A stretch of 64,000 bases of DNA from an uncultured Lachnospiraceae bacterium. GTDB taxonomy: Bacteria; Bacillota; Clostridia; Lachnospirales; Lachnospiraceae. Shown piece after piece: positions 54,038-63,481 of the stretch. The stretch covers positions 62,001 to 126,000 of the forward strand of contig CAMNRH010000002.1 in the NCBI GenBank assembly GCA_946552115.1. The letters are read 5' to 3'. Numbering within the stretch: position 1 is the first letter of the stretch; each line of letters starts with the position of its first letter. The position numbers were made by a program, and so were the translations under genes. The notes below the pieces were generated by a model. The model saw nothing but the letters and a program-made list of their open reading frames with translations, ran no database searches and was not told the DNA's origin.

Positions 54038-54967
54038 ATGAGTTTTTTAGGTTTGGGTGTTGTAGCGGCGGTTGTAATTATTGTATTATTGCTTTTGATT
54101 TCCTGTATCAAGATTGTTCCGCAGGCGAGAGCGATGGTTGTGGAGCGTCTTGGCGCATTTCAGGCGACATGGAGTACCGGGCTTCACTTTAAGGTTCCGA
54201 TTATCGACAGAGTTGCAAGAAAAGTGGACCTTAAGGAGCAGGTAGTGGATTTTGCACCGCAGCCGGTTATTACAAAGGATAATGTTACCATGAGAATTGA
54301 TACGGTTGTATTTTATCAGATTACGGATCCAAAGATGTTCTGCTACGGCGTGGCGAATCCGATTATGGCAATTGAAAATCTGACTGCAACCACACTTCGT
54401 AACATTATCGGTGATTTGGAGCTGGACCAGACATTGACCTCCAGAGAGACCATCAACACAAAGATGCGCGCATCCCTTGACGTGGCGACGGACCCGTGGG
54501 GAATCAAGGTGAATCGTGTGGAGCTTAAGAACATTATTCCGCCGGCTGCGATTCAGGATGCGATGGAAAAGCAGATGAAAGCAGAGCGTGAGCGCCGTGA
54601 GGCAATCCTCCGTGCAGAGGGCGAGAAGAAGTCCACGATTCTTGTTGCAGAGGGTAATAAGGAATCGGCAATTCTGGATGCAGAGGCCGAGAAGCAGGCG
54701 GCAATTCTGCGGGCAGAGGCACAGAAGGAGGCTAAAATCCGTGAGGCTGAAGGTGAAGCCGAGGCAATTTTAAAGGTACAGCAGGCAAATGCAGACGGTA
54801 TCCGTTTTCTTAAGGAAGCGGGAGCCGACGAGGCGGTTCTCACAATTAAGAGCCTGGAGGCATTTGAAAGAGCAGCGGACGGAAAAGCGACAAAGATTAT
54901 TATTCCGTCAGAAATTCAAAATCTTGCCGGACTGGTAAAGAGTGCAAAAGAGGTTATAGAGGGATAG
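54038..54967 (+). CDS. SPFH/band 7 membrane scaffold protein (QmcA/stomatin-like)
   Basis: 309 residues: an N-terminal membrane helix (about 5-25), an SPFH domain (about 25-175: VPQARAMVVERLGAFQ, then the VPIIDRVARKVDLKEQVVDF and WGIKVNRVELKNI stretches), and an Ala/Glu/Lys coiled coil with repeated AEGEK, AEGNK, AEAEK units (about 180-245). The protein oligomerises into membrane microdomains that organise or protect membrane enzymes. AAGGAGG lies upstream. It is an operon partner of NfeD. Confidence 0.93.
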   Translation: MSFLGLGVVAAVVIIVLLLLISCIKIVPQARAMVVERLGAFQATWSTGLHFKVPIIDRVARKVDLKEQVVDFAPQPVITKDNVTMRIDTVVFYQITDPKMFCYGVANPIMAIENLTATTLRNIIGDLELDQTLTSRETINTKMRASLDVATDPWGIKVNRVELKNIIPPAAIQDAMEKQMKAERERREAILRAEGEKKSTILVAEGNKESAILDAEAEKQAAILRAEAQKEAKIREAEGEAEAILKVQQANADGIRFLKEAGADEAVLTIKSLEAFERAADGKATKIIIPSEIQNLAGLVKSAKEVIEG

Positions 54968-55001
54968 ATTTTTTGCAGACAGTGTAAAGGGAGGCGGTAT
55001 C

Positions 55002-55724
55002 ATGACGCATATATTGATTCTGGAGGATGACAGAAGCTCGCTTAAGGCGCTTTCGCGGATTCTTGTGGATTGCTCGGAGGATATTGTCGTGCATGCCGCC
55101 TCCTCTTATGAGGAGGCAAAGAAGCTTTTAGACGGGGATACGCGTTATGGACTGTTTCTTCTGGATGTGAATCTGGGAGGGGAAAACAGAGAGGATATCG
55201 GCGGCATTCTGTTTGCAAGAGAATTAAGGGAGCAGTTTCGTTATACGTTTACGCCGGTGGTTATGGTTACATCAGTGGGAGCGATGGAAATGCAGGCGTA
55301 CCGGGAGCTCCACTGTTACCAGTACATTATGAAGCCTTTTTTACCGGCTCAGGTGAGAGAGGTGGTACAAAAAGTACTGGAAAAAGAAAAACAGGAGGAG
55401 CCGCCCGCCGTTGTCGTAAAAAGGGACGGTGTCAATTATCAGGTAAAATGTGCGGATATTCGTTATATCGAAGCGATACACAGAGGGATTCGGCTTCACC
55501 TTAAGGAGGAAAACTGGGAGATTCCTTACGTAACGCTTAAGCAGATGCTTCAGAAGGTTCCAAAGGATATGTTTTTACAGTGTCATCGGATGTTTGCTGT
55601 GAACCGCAGGGAGGTAGAGTACTACGATACGGTGAACCGTATTGTAAAGCTAAAGGACTGCTTAGATACCGTAGAAATCGGCGTCACTTATAAAGCAGAG
55701 ATTGGGAGGATTATCAGTGGTTAG
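55002..55724 (+). CDS. LytTR-type response regulator
   Basis: 240 residues: receiver domain with D55 (LFLLDVNLGG) and Lys in IMKPFLP, then a LytTR DNA-binding domain (about 140-238: IRYIEAIHRGIRLHL, then HRMFAVNRREVEYY). AgrA, ComE and VirR share this form and usually answer to secreted peptides. The kinase gene overlaps by 8 bases. No AgrB/AgrD-like peptide genes are visible next to it. Confidence 0.92.
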   Translation: MTHILILEDDRSSLKALSRILVDCSEDIVVHAASSYEEAKKLLDGDTRYGLFLLDVNLGGENREDIGGILFARELREQFRYTFTPVVMVTSVGAMEMQAYRELHCYQYIMKPFLPAQVREVVQKVLEKEKQEEPPAVVVKRDGVNYQVKCADIRYIEAIHRGIRLHLKEENWEIPYVTLKQMLQKVPKDMFLQCHRMFAVNRREVEYYDTVNRIVKLKDCLDTVEIGVTYKAEIGRIISG

Positions 55725-56568
55725 CTGGGCGAGAAAATTCTTATACAGAATCTTTTGTGTAATTGCAATGCTGGTATCTATCTACCTGATTGTGGATTTT
55801 CTGGTCAGCGGTACATTTGATTACCGGATTTTCATGATGTTTCTTTTGCTTATGGTTGTTGAAATCTGGGGAATTATTGACTGGCGGAAAAATTATATCC
55901 TTATGCAGCAAAAGGAATCGGAGCTTAAGCTGTATCAGCATTATATACAGCCGCTGGAGGAGCTGGTAAAGGAGATACGGGCCAGGCAGCATGAATTTGA
56001 CAATCATATCAATGCAATTTTGAATATGCATCTGACGGTAGGAGATTATGAGGAGCTTGTAGAACGGCAGTCGGCATATATTACGGAAATTATAAAGGAT
56101 GACGGAAGCAGACGGTACTTTCCGCTTCTTCGCATCAGCGATAAGGTGCTCGCCGGATTTCTTTACAGTAAAATTGTGCGTGCCCCTCATTATATAAAGA
56201 CTGATGTGAAAGTAAAAAGTCTGGAAATTTTATCCGGAATCTCCGAGCATCATTTGATTGAAATTGTGGGTACGCTGGTAGACAATGCTTATGAGGCATG
56301 TACGGAGGAGATGAGCCATGTCATTATGGAGCTTGATTCGGAGAATGACCGTCTCGTATTTCTGATTAAAAATCAGGTAGAGAATGTAAGGATGGAGGAG
56401 CTTCAGCGTTTTTTTGAAAAAGGCTATTCCACGAAAGGCGAAAACGGCAGACGGGGGCTTGGCCTTTACAATGCGAAGATGCTGGTGGGCCGGTACCGGG
56501 GCGATATTGTAGCGAGTGTGGATAAGGAGGAGCGGCAGAATTATATTTGCATAAAAGTAACCGTATAG
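55717..56568 (+). CDS. AgrC-like sensor kinase (HPK10 type)
   Basis: 283 residues: two membrane helices (about 8-30 and 38-55), a coiled segment, and the phosphorylation motif RQHEFDNHINAI with H92, the pattern of AgrC-type kinases. The ATPase part has IVGTLVDNAYEAC (N box) and GRRGLGLYNAKML (G box). The membrane part is much shorter than the six helices of AgrC, so the signal may differ. GTG 55717 is used, with GGGAGG 7 bases upstream, overlapping the regulator gene. Confidence 0.88.
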   Translation: MVSWARKFLYRIFCVIAMLVSIYLIVDFLVSGTFDYRIFMMFLLLMVVEIWGIIDWRKNYILMQQKESELKLYQHYIQPLEELVKEIRARQHEFDNHINAILNMHLTVGDYEELVERQSAYITEIIKDDGSRRYFPLLRISDKVLAGFLYSKIVRAPHYIKTDVKVKSLEILSGISEHHLIEIVGTLVDNAYEACTEEMSHVIMELDSENDRLVFLIKNQVENVRMEELQRFFEKGYSTKGENGRRGLGLYNAKMLVGRYRGDIVASVDKEERQNYICIKVTV

Positions 56569-56583
56569 AAGGATAAAGGATTT

Positions 56584-56611
56584 AGAACCTCCGCTTAAGC
56601 GCGGAGGTTCT
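56584..56611. terminator. Bidirectional hairpin between the kinase and the activase gene
   Basis: AGAACCTCCGC pairs perfectly with GCGGAGGTTCT around TTAAGC. On the plus strand TATTTGC follows. The stem includes the last codons and stop of the convergent gene. Confidence 0.6.
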
Positions 56612-59600
56612 TATTTGCAGTAGAAAGCATAAGCTTTAGCCGGTTTAACTGATTGACTTCACTGGCGCCCGGGTCGAAGTCGATAGCCACGATATTGGAC
56701 TTGGGATAAAGTCTTCGAAGCTCCTTAATAACACCCTTGCCGACAACGTGGTTCGGCAGACATGCAAAGGGCTGCGTGCATACAATATTCGGTGCGCCGC
56801 TGTGGATAAGCTCCAGCATTTCACCGGTTAAAAACCAGCCTTCGCCGGTCTGGTTTCCGAGAGACACGATCTCGGAGGCCATTTTTCCAAGCTCTTTAAT
56901 ATCGGCCGGAGCGTTAAAGTGCACGCTTTCTTTAAAAGCCTTTGAGGCCGGCGCACGGAACCATTCTAACGCTTTAATTCCAAAATTCGCAATGGTTGCT
57001 TTTGATTTTTTAAAGCCCAGCTTTTCAACCTTAAAATTCTGATTGTAAAAGCAGTAAAGAAGGAAATCCAGTAAATCCGGAACAACCGCTTCCGCCCCTT
57101 CACTCTCCAGCGTTTCCACCAGATAATTATTTGCTGCGGGGAGGAATTTTACAAGAATTTCTCCGACTACTCCGACGCGCGGTTTCTTTATGTTAAGAAG
57201 CTCGATATTTTTATCAAAGTCCTCAATAATATCGCGGCAGAGCTTTTTATACCTGCTTCTGGACGGGTAGCCCGAGGAAAGGAAACGGATACAGGCTGCT
57301 TTCCATTTTTCATGCATGGCATTCACGGAGCCGGGTACGGCCTCATAGGGACGCAGACGGTATACGCATTTCATAAAAATGTCGCCGAATACGGCAGCAT
57401 AAATGCCGCGGAGTACCAGAAACGGCGTCAGCTTGAAGCCGGGATTTCCCTCCAAACCGCTTAAGTTAATAGAGATAACCGGAATATGCTCGTAGCCGGC
57501 TTTTTTAAGCGCCCGCCGGATGAATCCGATGTAGTTGGAGGCACGGCAGCCTCCGCCGGTCTGGCTGATAATGACGGCGATTTTATCGGTGTCATATTCG
57601 CCGGAAAGGATGGCCTCCATAATCTGTCCGACTACCATAAGAGACGGATAGCAGGCGTCGTTATTTACATATTTCAGCCCGACATCCACCGCCTGCTTAT
57701 TATCGTTGGGAAGCACCTTAATCCGGTAGCCCGAGGCCGCAAATGCCGGTTCCAGAAGCTCGAAATGAATCGGGGACATCTGAGGACATAAAATCGTATA
57801 ATCCTTCCGCATTTCCTGTGTAAAGGAAATCTTTGTAATAGCCGGGGAGTGAACCTCGCGCGGTTCTTTCCGCTGTTCTCTTACGCGGATTGCCGCAAGG
57901 AGAGAGCGTACGCGGATTCTGGCGGCTCCCAGATTGTTTACCTCGTCAATTTTCAGAGAGGTGTAGATTTTATCGGAGCCGGTCAGGATATCGGCCACCT
58001 GATCGGTCGTAACCGCGTCCAGCCCGCAGCCGAAAGAATTGAGCTGAATCAAATCCAGATTTTCCGTTGTTTTCACATAGTTTGCCGCCGCATAGAGACG
58101 GGAATGATACATCCACTGGTCCATGACATTTAAAGGACGCTCCACCGGATGAAGGTGGGAGATAGAGTCCTCGGTCAGTACGGCGATGTTATAGGAGTTG
58201 ATGAGCTCCGGAATACCGTGGTTTACCTCAGGATCTATATGGTACGGACGTCCGGCAAGAACGATTCCGCGGTTTCCTGTTTTATTCAGATATGCGACGG
58301 TTTCTTCTCCTTTTCGCTTCATATCCTCACGGCAGTTGTTTAGCTCTGTCCATGCAGTATGTACGGCGGATTTGATTTTCCTGGCCGGTATGGAAAATTT
58401 ATCCGAAAGCTCCTGATTGAGCCTGTCGGAAATGGTTTCCTCATTTTTTAAAGAAAGGAACGGATGAATAAAATCCACCTCGCCGTGAACGATTGCGTCA
58501 ATATTATTTTTGATATTCTCCGGATAGGAGGTTACAATCGGGCAGTTATAATGGTTGTTTGCATCTGCAAATTCATTTCTCTCATATGGAATACTCGGAT
58601 AGAAAATATGTTTGATTCCATGATTAATCAGCCATTGTACGTGTCCGTGGGCAAGCTTTGCGGGGTAGCATTCGGATTCGCTCGGAATGCTGTCGATACC
58701 GTACTCATAAATCTTTCTCGTGGAAACCGGAGAAAGGACGACGCGGAAGCCAAGAGTATGGAAAAAGGTAAACCAGAACGGGTAATTTTCATACATGTTG
58801 AGTACCCGGGGAATTCCGATGGCTCCCCTTTTTGCCTCGCGTTCTTCAAGAGGCTGGTAGTCGAAATAACGCTTCAGCTTATATTCGAAAAGATTCGGCA
58901 GATGGTTTTTTGATTTTTCCTTTCCAAGTCCCCGTTCACAGCGGTTTCCCGTGATAAATTTACGTCCGCCGCTGAAATGATTGACAGTAAGCCGGCAGTT
59001 ATTGGTACAGCCTCTGCATTTCGTCATAGTCGTAGAGTATTCCAGCGCTTCGATGTCCCTGATGGAGAGCATGGTTGTTCCCTCACATTCCCGGTAGCGC
59101 TCTCTTGCGATAAGCGCCGCGCCGAAAGCCCCCATAATTCCGGCAATATCCGGCCGGATGACTTCACAGCCCGCGATTTTTTCAAAGCTTCGTAAGACGG
59201 CATTATTATAGAATGTTCCTCCCTGCACGACAATGTGATTTCCGAGCTCCGAAGCGTCGGAAACTTTAATAACCTTAAATAAAGCGTTCTTAATGACAGA
59301 GTAGGCAAGGCCCGCGGAGATATCCGCAACTGCCGCGCCTTCTTTCTGCGCCTGCTTTACTTTGGAATTCATAAAGACGGTACAGCGTGTTCCGAGATCA
59401 ATCGGATGGGATGCAAAAATCGCTTCGTGAGCAAAATCCTCTACGGAATAATTCAGCGATTTTGCAAAGGTTTCTATAAAAGAGCCGCAGCCGGAGGAGC
59501 AGGCCTCATTAAGCTGAACGCTGTCTACAGTCTGGTTTTTGATTTTGATGCATTTCATATCCTGCCCGCCGATATCGAGAATGCAGTCTACATCCGGCTC

Positions 59601-60839
59601 AAAGAATGAGGCGGCGTAGTAATGAGATACCGTTTCCACCTCCCCCTCGTCCAGAAGAAGAGCAGCCTTAATAAGCGCTTCGCCGTAGCCGGTAGAGCAG
59701 GAATGTACGATTTCGGCACCGTCCGGAAGCTGGCTGTATATATCCTTGACAGCGCGGATGGTCGTGCCAAGCGGATCTCCTTCGTTATTTTGGTAAAAGG
59801 AATAGAGCAGAGTGCCGTCCTCTCCGACAAGAGCGGCCTTTGTTGTCGTGGAGCCTGCGTCGATTCCGAGAAATACCTTTCCCTCATAGGAAGCAAGATC
59901 CTTAAACGGGACCTGATGCTTTGCATGACGGTTTTTAAATGTATGGTACTCGGCCTCTGTGGCAAACAGCGGCTCCATGCGGTCAACCTCAAAATCCATT
60001 TTTATTCTTTTGTCAAGACGGTTCTGCATCTCGCGAAGCGGAACGGATAAATCTTTTTTTGAGTTCAGTGCGGAGCCGATGGCCGCGAACAGATGGGAGT
60101 GGTTCGGTGCAATCGTATGCTCCCTGTCAAGCTTTAAGGTGCGGACAAACGCCTCCTTAAGCTCAGACAGGAAGTGAAGCGGTCCTCCGAGAAAGGCAAC
60201 GTGTCCGCGGATTGGTTTTCCGCAGGCAAGTCCGCTGATGGTTTGATTTACGACAGCCTGAAAAATAGAAGCGGCTAAGTCCTCTTTGGCGGCCCCTTCA
60301 TTAATTAACGGCTGAATATCTGTCTTTGCAAAAACTCCGCATCTTGCTGCGATAGGATACAATGCTTTATAATTTTTTGCATATGCATTCAGGCCGGAGG
60401 CATCGGTTTGAAGAAGGGATGCCATCTGGTCAATGAAAGATCCGGTACCGCCGGCACATACGCCGTTCATCCGCTGCTCTACGCCTCCGCCTTCAAAATA
60501 AATAATCTTTGCGTCCTCGCCGCCAAGCTCAATGGCAACATCCGTCTGAGGCGCATAGTCCTGAAGCGCCGTTGATACGGCGATTACCTCCTGCACAAAC
60601 GGAATTCCGAGATGCCTGGCAAGCGTAAGCCCCCCGGAGCCGGTAATGACCGGAGACGCCGAAATTGTGCCGAGCCTGTAAATCGCGCGCCCCAAAAGGT
60701 CTGACAGAGTCTCCTGAATATTTGCAAAATGTCTTTCATAATCGGAAAATATGACTTCACTGCCGGAATCTAATATGGCAATCTTAACCGTCGTGGAGCC
60801 AATGTCAATACCAAGAGTATACAGTTCTTTTTTACTCAT
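56595..60839 (-). CDS. Giant 2-hydroxyacyl-CoA dehydratase activase-like protein (tandem BadF/BcrA-type ATPase domains)
   Basis: 1414 residues, cytosolic. Two ASKHA-fold ATPase domains follow each other (IDIGSTTVK at about 11 and IDAGSTTTK at about 326). Each keeps the two Cys that hold the shared [4Fe-4S] cluster in the activase HgdC: C128/C167 and C447/C486. After them come a Cys motif [10 protein letters not shown], a DUF2229-type region and a C-terminal HgdB/BcrC-like domain (about 1020-1380). HgdC-type activases pass single high-energy electrons to radical dehydratases; here activase and acceptor-like parts are in one chain. The physiological substrate of this widespread Clostridia family is unknown to me. 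It has its own promoter at 60935-60963. Confidence 0.88.
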   Translation of the reverse strand: MSKKELYTLGIDIGSTTVKIAILDSGSEVIFSDYERHFANIQETLSDLLGRAIYRLGTISASPVITGSGGLTLARHLGIPFVQEVIAVSTALQDYAPQTDVAIELGGEDAKIIYFEGGGVEQRMNGVCAGGTGSFIDQMASLLQTDASGLNAYAKNYKALYPIAARCGVFAKTDIQPLINEGAAKEDLAASIFQAVVNQTISGLACGKPIRGHVAFLGGPLHFLSELKEAFVRTLKLDREHTIAPNHSHLFAAIGSALNSKKDLSVPLREMQNRLDKRIKMDFEVDRMEPLFATEAEYHTFKNRHAKHQVPFKDLASYEGKVFLGIDAGSTTTKAALVGEDGTLLYSFYQNNEGDPLGTTIRAVKDIYSQLPDGAEIVHSCSTGYGEALIKAALLLDEGEVETVSHYYAASFFEPDVDCILDIGGQDMKCIKIKNQTVDSVQLNEACSSGCGSFIETFAKSLNYSVEDFAHEAIFASHPIDLGTRCTVFMNSKVKQAQKEGAAVADISAGLAYSVIKNALFKVIKVSDASELGNHIVVQGGTFYNNAVLRSFEKIAGCEVIRPDIAGIMGAFGAALIARERYRECEGTTMLSIRDIEALEYSTTMTKCRGCTNNCRLTVNHFSGGRKFITGNRCERGLGKEKSKNHLPNLFEYKLKRYFDYQPLEEREAKRGAIGIPRVLNMYENYPFWFTFFHTLGFRVVLSPVSTRKIYEYGIDSIPSESECYPAKLAHGHVQWLINHGIKHIFYPSIPYERNEFADANNHYNCPIVTSYPENIKNNIDAIVHGEVDFIHPFLSLKNEETISDRLNQELSDKFSIPARKIKSAVHTAWTELNNCREDMKRKGEETVAYLNKTGNRGIVLAGRPYHIDPEVNHGIPELINSYNIAVLTEDSISHLHPVERPLNVMDQWMYHSRLYAAANYVKTTENLDLIQLNSFGCGLDAVTTDQVADILTGSDKIYTSLKIDEVNNLGAARIRVRSLLAAIRVREQRKEPREVHSPAITKISFTQEMRKDYTILCPQMSPIHFELLEPAFAASGYRIKVLPNDNKQAVDVGLKYVNNDACYPSLMVVGQIMEAILSGEYDTDKIAVIISQTGGGCRASNYIGFIRRALKKAGYEHIPVISINLSGLEGNPGFKLTPFLVLRGIYAAVFGDIFMKCVYRLRPYEAVPGSVNAMHEKWKAACIRFLSSGYPSRSRYKKLCRDIIEDFDKNIELLNIKKPRVGVVGEILVKFLPAANNYLVETLESEGAEAVVPDLLDFLLYCFYNQNFKVEKLGFKKSKATIANFGIKALEWFRAPASKAFKESVHFNAPADIKELGKMASEIVSLGNQTGEGWFLTGEMLELIHSGAPNIVCTQPFACLPNHVVGKGVIKELRRLYPKSNIVAIDFDPGASEVNQLNRLKLMLSTANKNLRA

Positions 60840-60883
60840 AATAATGTACTCCTATTCCCTATATATTTATGTGTTTTTCTGTC

Positions 60884-60909
60884 TGAAATGTACGCAATAA
60901 TGTGTTGTC
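60884..60909 (+). repeat. Direct repeat copy 1 in the divergent control region
   Basis: TGAAATGTACGCAATAATGT followed by GTTGTC. It lies in the leader of the activase gene, about 20 to 45 bases after its transcription start. Near-identical copy at 60997. Confidence 0.65.
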
Positions 60910-60934
60910 CGCATCAATTCTAACGGACTGTAAC

Positions 60935-60963
60935 ATTATACGACAAAAAATGCGAAAATACAA
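60935..60963 (-). promoter_or_regulatory. Promoter of the tandem activase gene
   Basis: On the minus strand, TTGTAT (60963-60958) and TATAAT (60940-60935) are separated by 17 bases. Confidence 0.65.
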
Positions 60964-60996
60964 TTCACAAATGATTACCAAAAGATAAAATATATA

Positions 60997-61021
60997 TGAA
61001 ATGTACGCAATATGTTGTGTC
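60997..61021 (+). repeat. Direct repeat copy 2 in the divergent control region
   Basis: TGAAATGTACGCAATATGTT followed by GTGTC. It ends 4 bases before the -35 box of the rhomboid-like gene, and shares its first 15 bases exactly with copy 1. Confidence 0.65.
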
Positions 61022-61025
61022 ATAA

Positions 61026-61054
61026 TTGACAAATAATTCATGAAAAGGTAGAAT
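61026..61054 (+). promoter_or_regulatory. Promoter of the rhomboid-like gene
   Basis: TTGACA at 61026 and TAGAAT at 61049 with a 17-base spacer. Confidence 0.7.
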
Positions 61055-61093
61055 TATTACAGCAATAAAATTATGAAAACAGGGAGTAAACAT

Positions 61094-61960
61094 ATGAGTT
61101 GGTTAGATAAACTGGAACGGAAATTCGGCAGATACGCAATACCAAATCTGATGTATTATATTATCATTCTTTACGGGGTAGGGTTTGTACTTAATCTGGT
61201 AAATCCGGAGTTTTATTATCGTTATCTCAGCTTAAATGCCGAGGCAGTACTTCACGGTCAGGTGTGGAGACTTGTGACTTTTATTATTGAAGCTCCGTCG
61301 GACAGCATCATTTTTATTATTTTTGTGCTTCATCTGTATTATATGATTGGAATTGAGCTTGAGAGAGCATGGGGCTCATTCCGGTTCAACGTATATTTTT
61401 TCTCGGGAATGTTTTTCCATATACTGGCTGCGTTTGTCGTATATTTTATATGGGGGATTTCGCTTCCGCTCAGCACATGGTATTTGAATCTGTCGCTTTT
61501 CTTCGGGTTTGCATCTCTTTATCCGAATGTAGAGTTTTTGCTGTTTATGATACTTCCCGTCAAGGTGAAATGGCTTGCTCTTATTGACGCGCTCTACTTT
61601 GCTTACGGGATTTTGCAGGCGTTTCTTCCGGCTTACGGCGGCGGGATGTTCGGAATGGTATATAAGGCCGGCGCGGTTGCGGCGGCGGTATCAATATTGA
61701 ACTTTCTTTTGTTTTTCCTAAGCTCGGGGAATGTGCGTCCGTATAGTCCGAGACAGGTAAAAAGGAAAAGGGAATTTAAGAAAAATATTCGGAGCGCCGC
61801 AAGGCCTGTGAATTACGGCGGCGGTGCAAAGCATAAATGTGCGGTCTGCGGGCGTACCGAGCTTGATGACGGGCATTTGGAATTTCGTTACTGCTCAAAA
61901 TGCAATGGAAATTATGAGTATTGTCAGGAGCATTTGTTTACACATACACATGTTAAGTGA
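61094..61960 (+). CDS. Rhomboid-fold membrane protein with C-terminal zinc ribbon, probably not a protease
   Basis: 288 residues. About six membrane helices lie within residues 18-215, with the rhomboid-like features GQVWRLVTFI after a first helix and ELERAWGSFRFNVYFF after the second. The catalytic GxSG of rhomboid proteases is not seen; the matching helix reads LSLFFGFASLYP. A basic linker leads to a zinc-binding tail with CAVCG, CSKCN and CQEHLFTHTH (about 250-288). ATG 61094 has AGGGAG 7 bases upstream. It has its own promoter, divergent from the activase gene, with pyk downstream by 43 bases. Confidence 0.7.
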   Translation: MSWLDKLERKFGRYAIPNLMYYIIILYGVGFVLNLVNPEFYYRYLSLNAEAVLHGQVWRLVTFIIEAPSDSIIFIIFVLHLYYMIGIELERAWGSFRFNVYFFSGMFFHILAAFVVYFIWGISLPLSTWYLNLSLFFGFASLYPNVEFLLFMILPVKVKWLALIDALYFAYGILQAFLPAYGGGMFGMVYKAGAVAAAVSILNFLLFFLSSGNVRPYSPRQVKRKREFKKNIRSAARPVNYGGGAKHKCAVCGRTELDDGHLEFRYCSKCNGNYEYCQEHLFTHTHVK

Positions 61961-62003
61961 GAAAATGAAATAGAATAAACAAAATCAGGGAAGGATAAAG
62001 AGG

Positions 62004-63440
62004 ATGAAAAAGACAAAAATTATCTGTACAATGGGACCGAATTCCGATAATGAAGAGGTATTAAGAAAGCTGGTATGCGGCGGGATGGATATTGCCCGGT
62101 TTAATTTTTCCCACGGAACGCATGAGGAGCAAAAGGTGCGGATGGATATGCTGAAAAGGATTCGCGACGAGGAAAAAAAGCCGATTGCGATTCTACTTGA
62201 TACTAAGGGACCGGAGATTCGTACCGGCGTTTTAAAGGGCGGAAAAAAAGCGGTTTTAAGGGAGGGTGAATTTCTCACACTTACGACAGAGGAGATTGAG
62301 GGCGACGGGAAACGGGTTTCCATTACCTATGCGGGGCTTGTGGAGGATGTACAGGCCGGAAGCACGATTTTGATTGACGACGGGCTGATTGAATTAAGGG
62401 TTAAGAGTAAAAAAGATACGGAGATTGTCTGTAAAATTGTAAACGGCGGCGAGCTGGGGGAGCGAAAGGGCGTGAATGTTCCGAATGTTCCGGTAAGGCT
62501 TCCGGCGATTACCGAAAAGGACAGAGAAGATATCCGGTTCGGCGTCGAGCAGAAAATCGATTTTATTGCGGCTTCCTTTGTCCGCAATGCAGAGTGCATT
62601 TTAGAAATACGTTCTTTTCTTAAAGAGTGCGGTGCGCCGTATATCCCGATTATCGCAAAGATTGAGAATGCAGAGGGAATTAAGAATATTGATGAAATCG
62701 TAAGATGTGCGGACGGTGTGATGGTAGCCAGAGGGGATCTGGGCGTTGAGATACCGGCGGAGGAGGTTCCGTATCTTCAGAAGCTTCTGATTCAGAAATG
62801 CAACGATAATTATAAGCCGGTTATCACGGCGACGCAGATGCTGGATTCCATGATGCGTAATCCGCGTCCTACAAGAGCGGAGGTAACGGATGTTGCCAAC
62901 GCCGTTTATGACGGGACAGATGCAGTTATGCTCTCCGGGGAGACGGCGGCGGGGAAATATCCGACGGAAGCACTTAAGATGATGGTACATATTGTGGAGA
63001 ATACGGAGGAGCATCTGGATTATAAGACAATACTTGAAAAGGCAAAGGAGCATCATATGAAGAGCGCTTCAAGCGCCCTTGCCCACGCGACTGTGACAAC
63101 GGCTGCCAATATGGGGGCAAGATGTATTATTACACCTACGGTGACAGGGGCAACGGCAAGAGTTGTCTCAAAATTCAAGCCGGAAACAGAGATTATCGGT
63201 GTGTCGCCAAACGAGGCGACTCTTCGGAGGATGCAGATATATTGGGGCGTAAGGCCTTTAAAGTCAATTGAGGCAAGGTCTACGGATGAAATCTGTAACA
63301 GCGCAATAGAGCTTGTCTGTGCGAAGCAGATTGCGGAGACAGGAGACGTGGTCGTACTTACGGCCGGTATTCCGTCCCCGACGATTGGCGGGCAGAAGAT
63401 GGGCGTCAGCAATATGATGAAAATAACGGTGGTAGAATAA
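62004..63440 (+). CDS. pyk: Pyruvate kinase
   Basis: 478 residues; makes pyruvate and ATP from phosphoenolpyruvate. Signatures: KTKIICTMGPNSDN at the start, ARFNFSHGTHEE, LLDTKGPEIRTG, the active-site Lys region IIAKIENAEG, MVARGDLGVEIP, and TATQMLDSMMRNPRPTRAE. The C-terminal regulatory domain is present, but the extra PEP-utiliser domain of Bacillus pyruvate kinase is not. The ribosome site AAGGAT...AGAGG is moderate. It may be co-transcribed with the rhomboid-like gene. Confidence 0.98.
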   Translation: MKKTKIICTMGPNSDNEEVLRKLVCGGMDIARFNFSHGTHEEQKVRMDMLKRIRDEEKKPIAILLDTKGPEIRTGVLKGGKKAVLREGEFLTLTTEEIEGDGKRVSITYAGLVEDVQAGSTILIDDGLIELRVKSKKDTEIVCKIVNGGELGERKGVNVPNVPVRLPAITEKDREDIRFGVEQKIDFIAASFVRNAECILEIRSFLKECGAPYIPIIAKIENAEGIKNIDEIVRCADGVMVARGDLGVEIPAEEVPYLQKLLIQKCNDNYKPVITATQMLDSMMRNPRPTRAEVTDVANAVYDGTDAVMLSGETAAGKYPTEALKMMVHIVENTEEHLDYKTILEKAKEHHMKSASSALAHATVTTAANMGARCIITPTVTGATARVVSKFKPETEIIGVSPNEATLRRMQIYWGVRPLKSIEARSTDEICNSAIELVCAKQIAETGDVVVLTAGIPSPTIGGQKMGVSNMMKITVVE

Positions 63441-63481
63441 GGATAAAACGAATTAAAGGATGACGGCTTTGGTGGACAAAA

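Noticed and set aside
61094-61960. Active rhomboid protease
   Set aside because: No GxSG motif or matching His could be found in the membrane helices.
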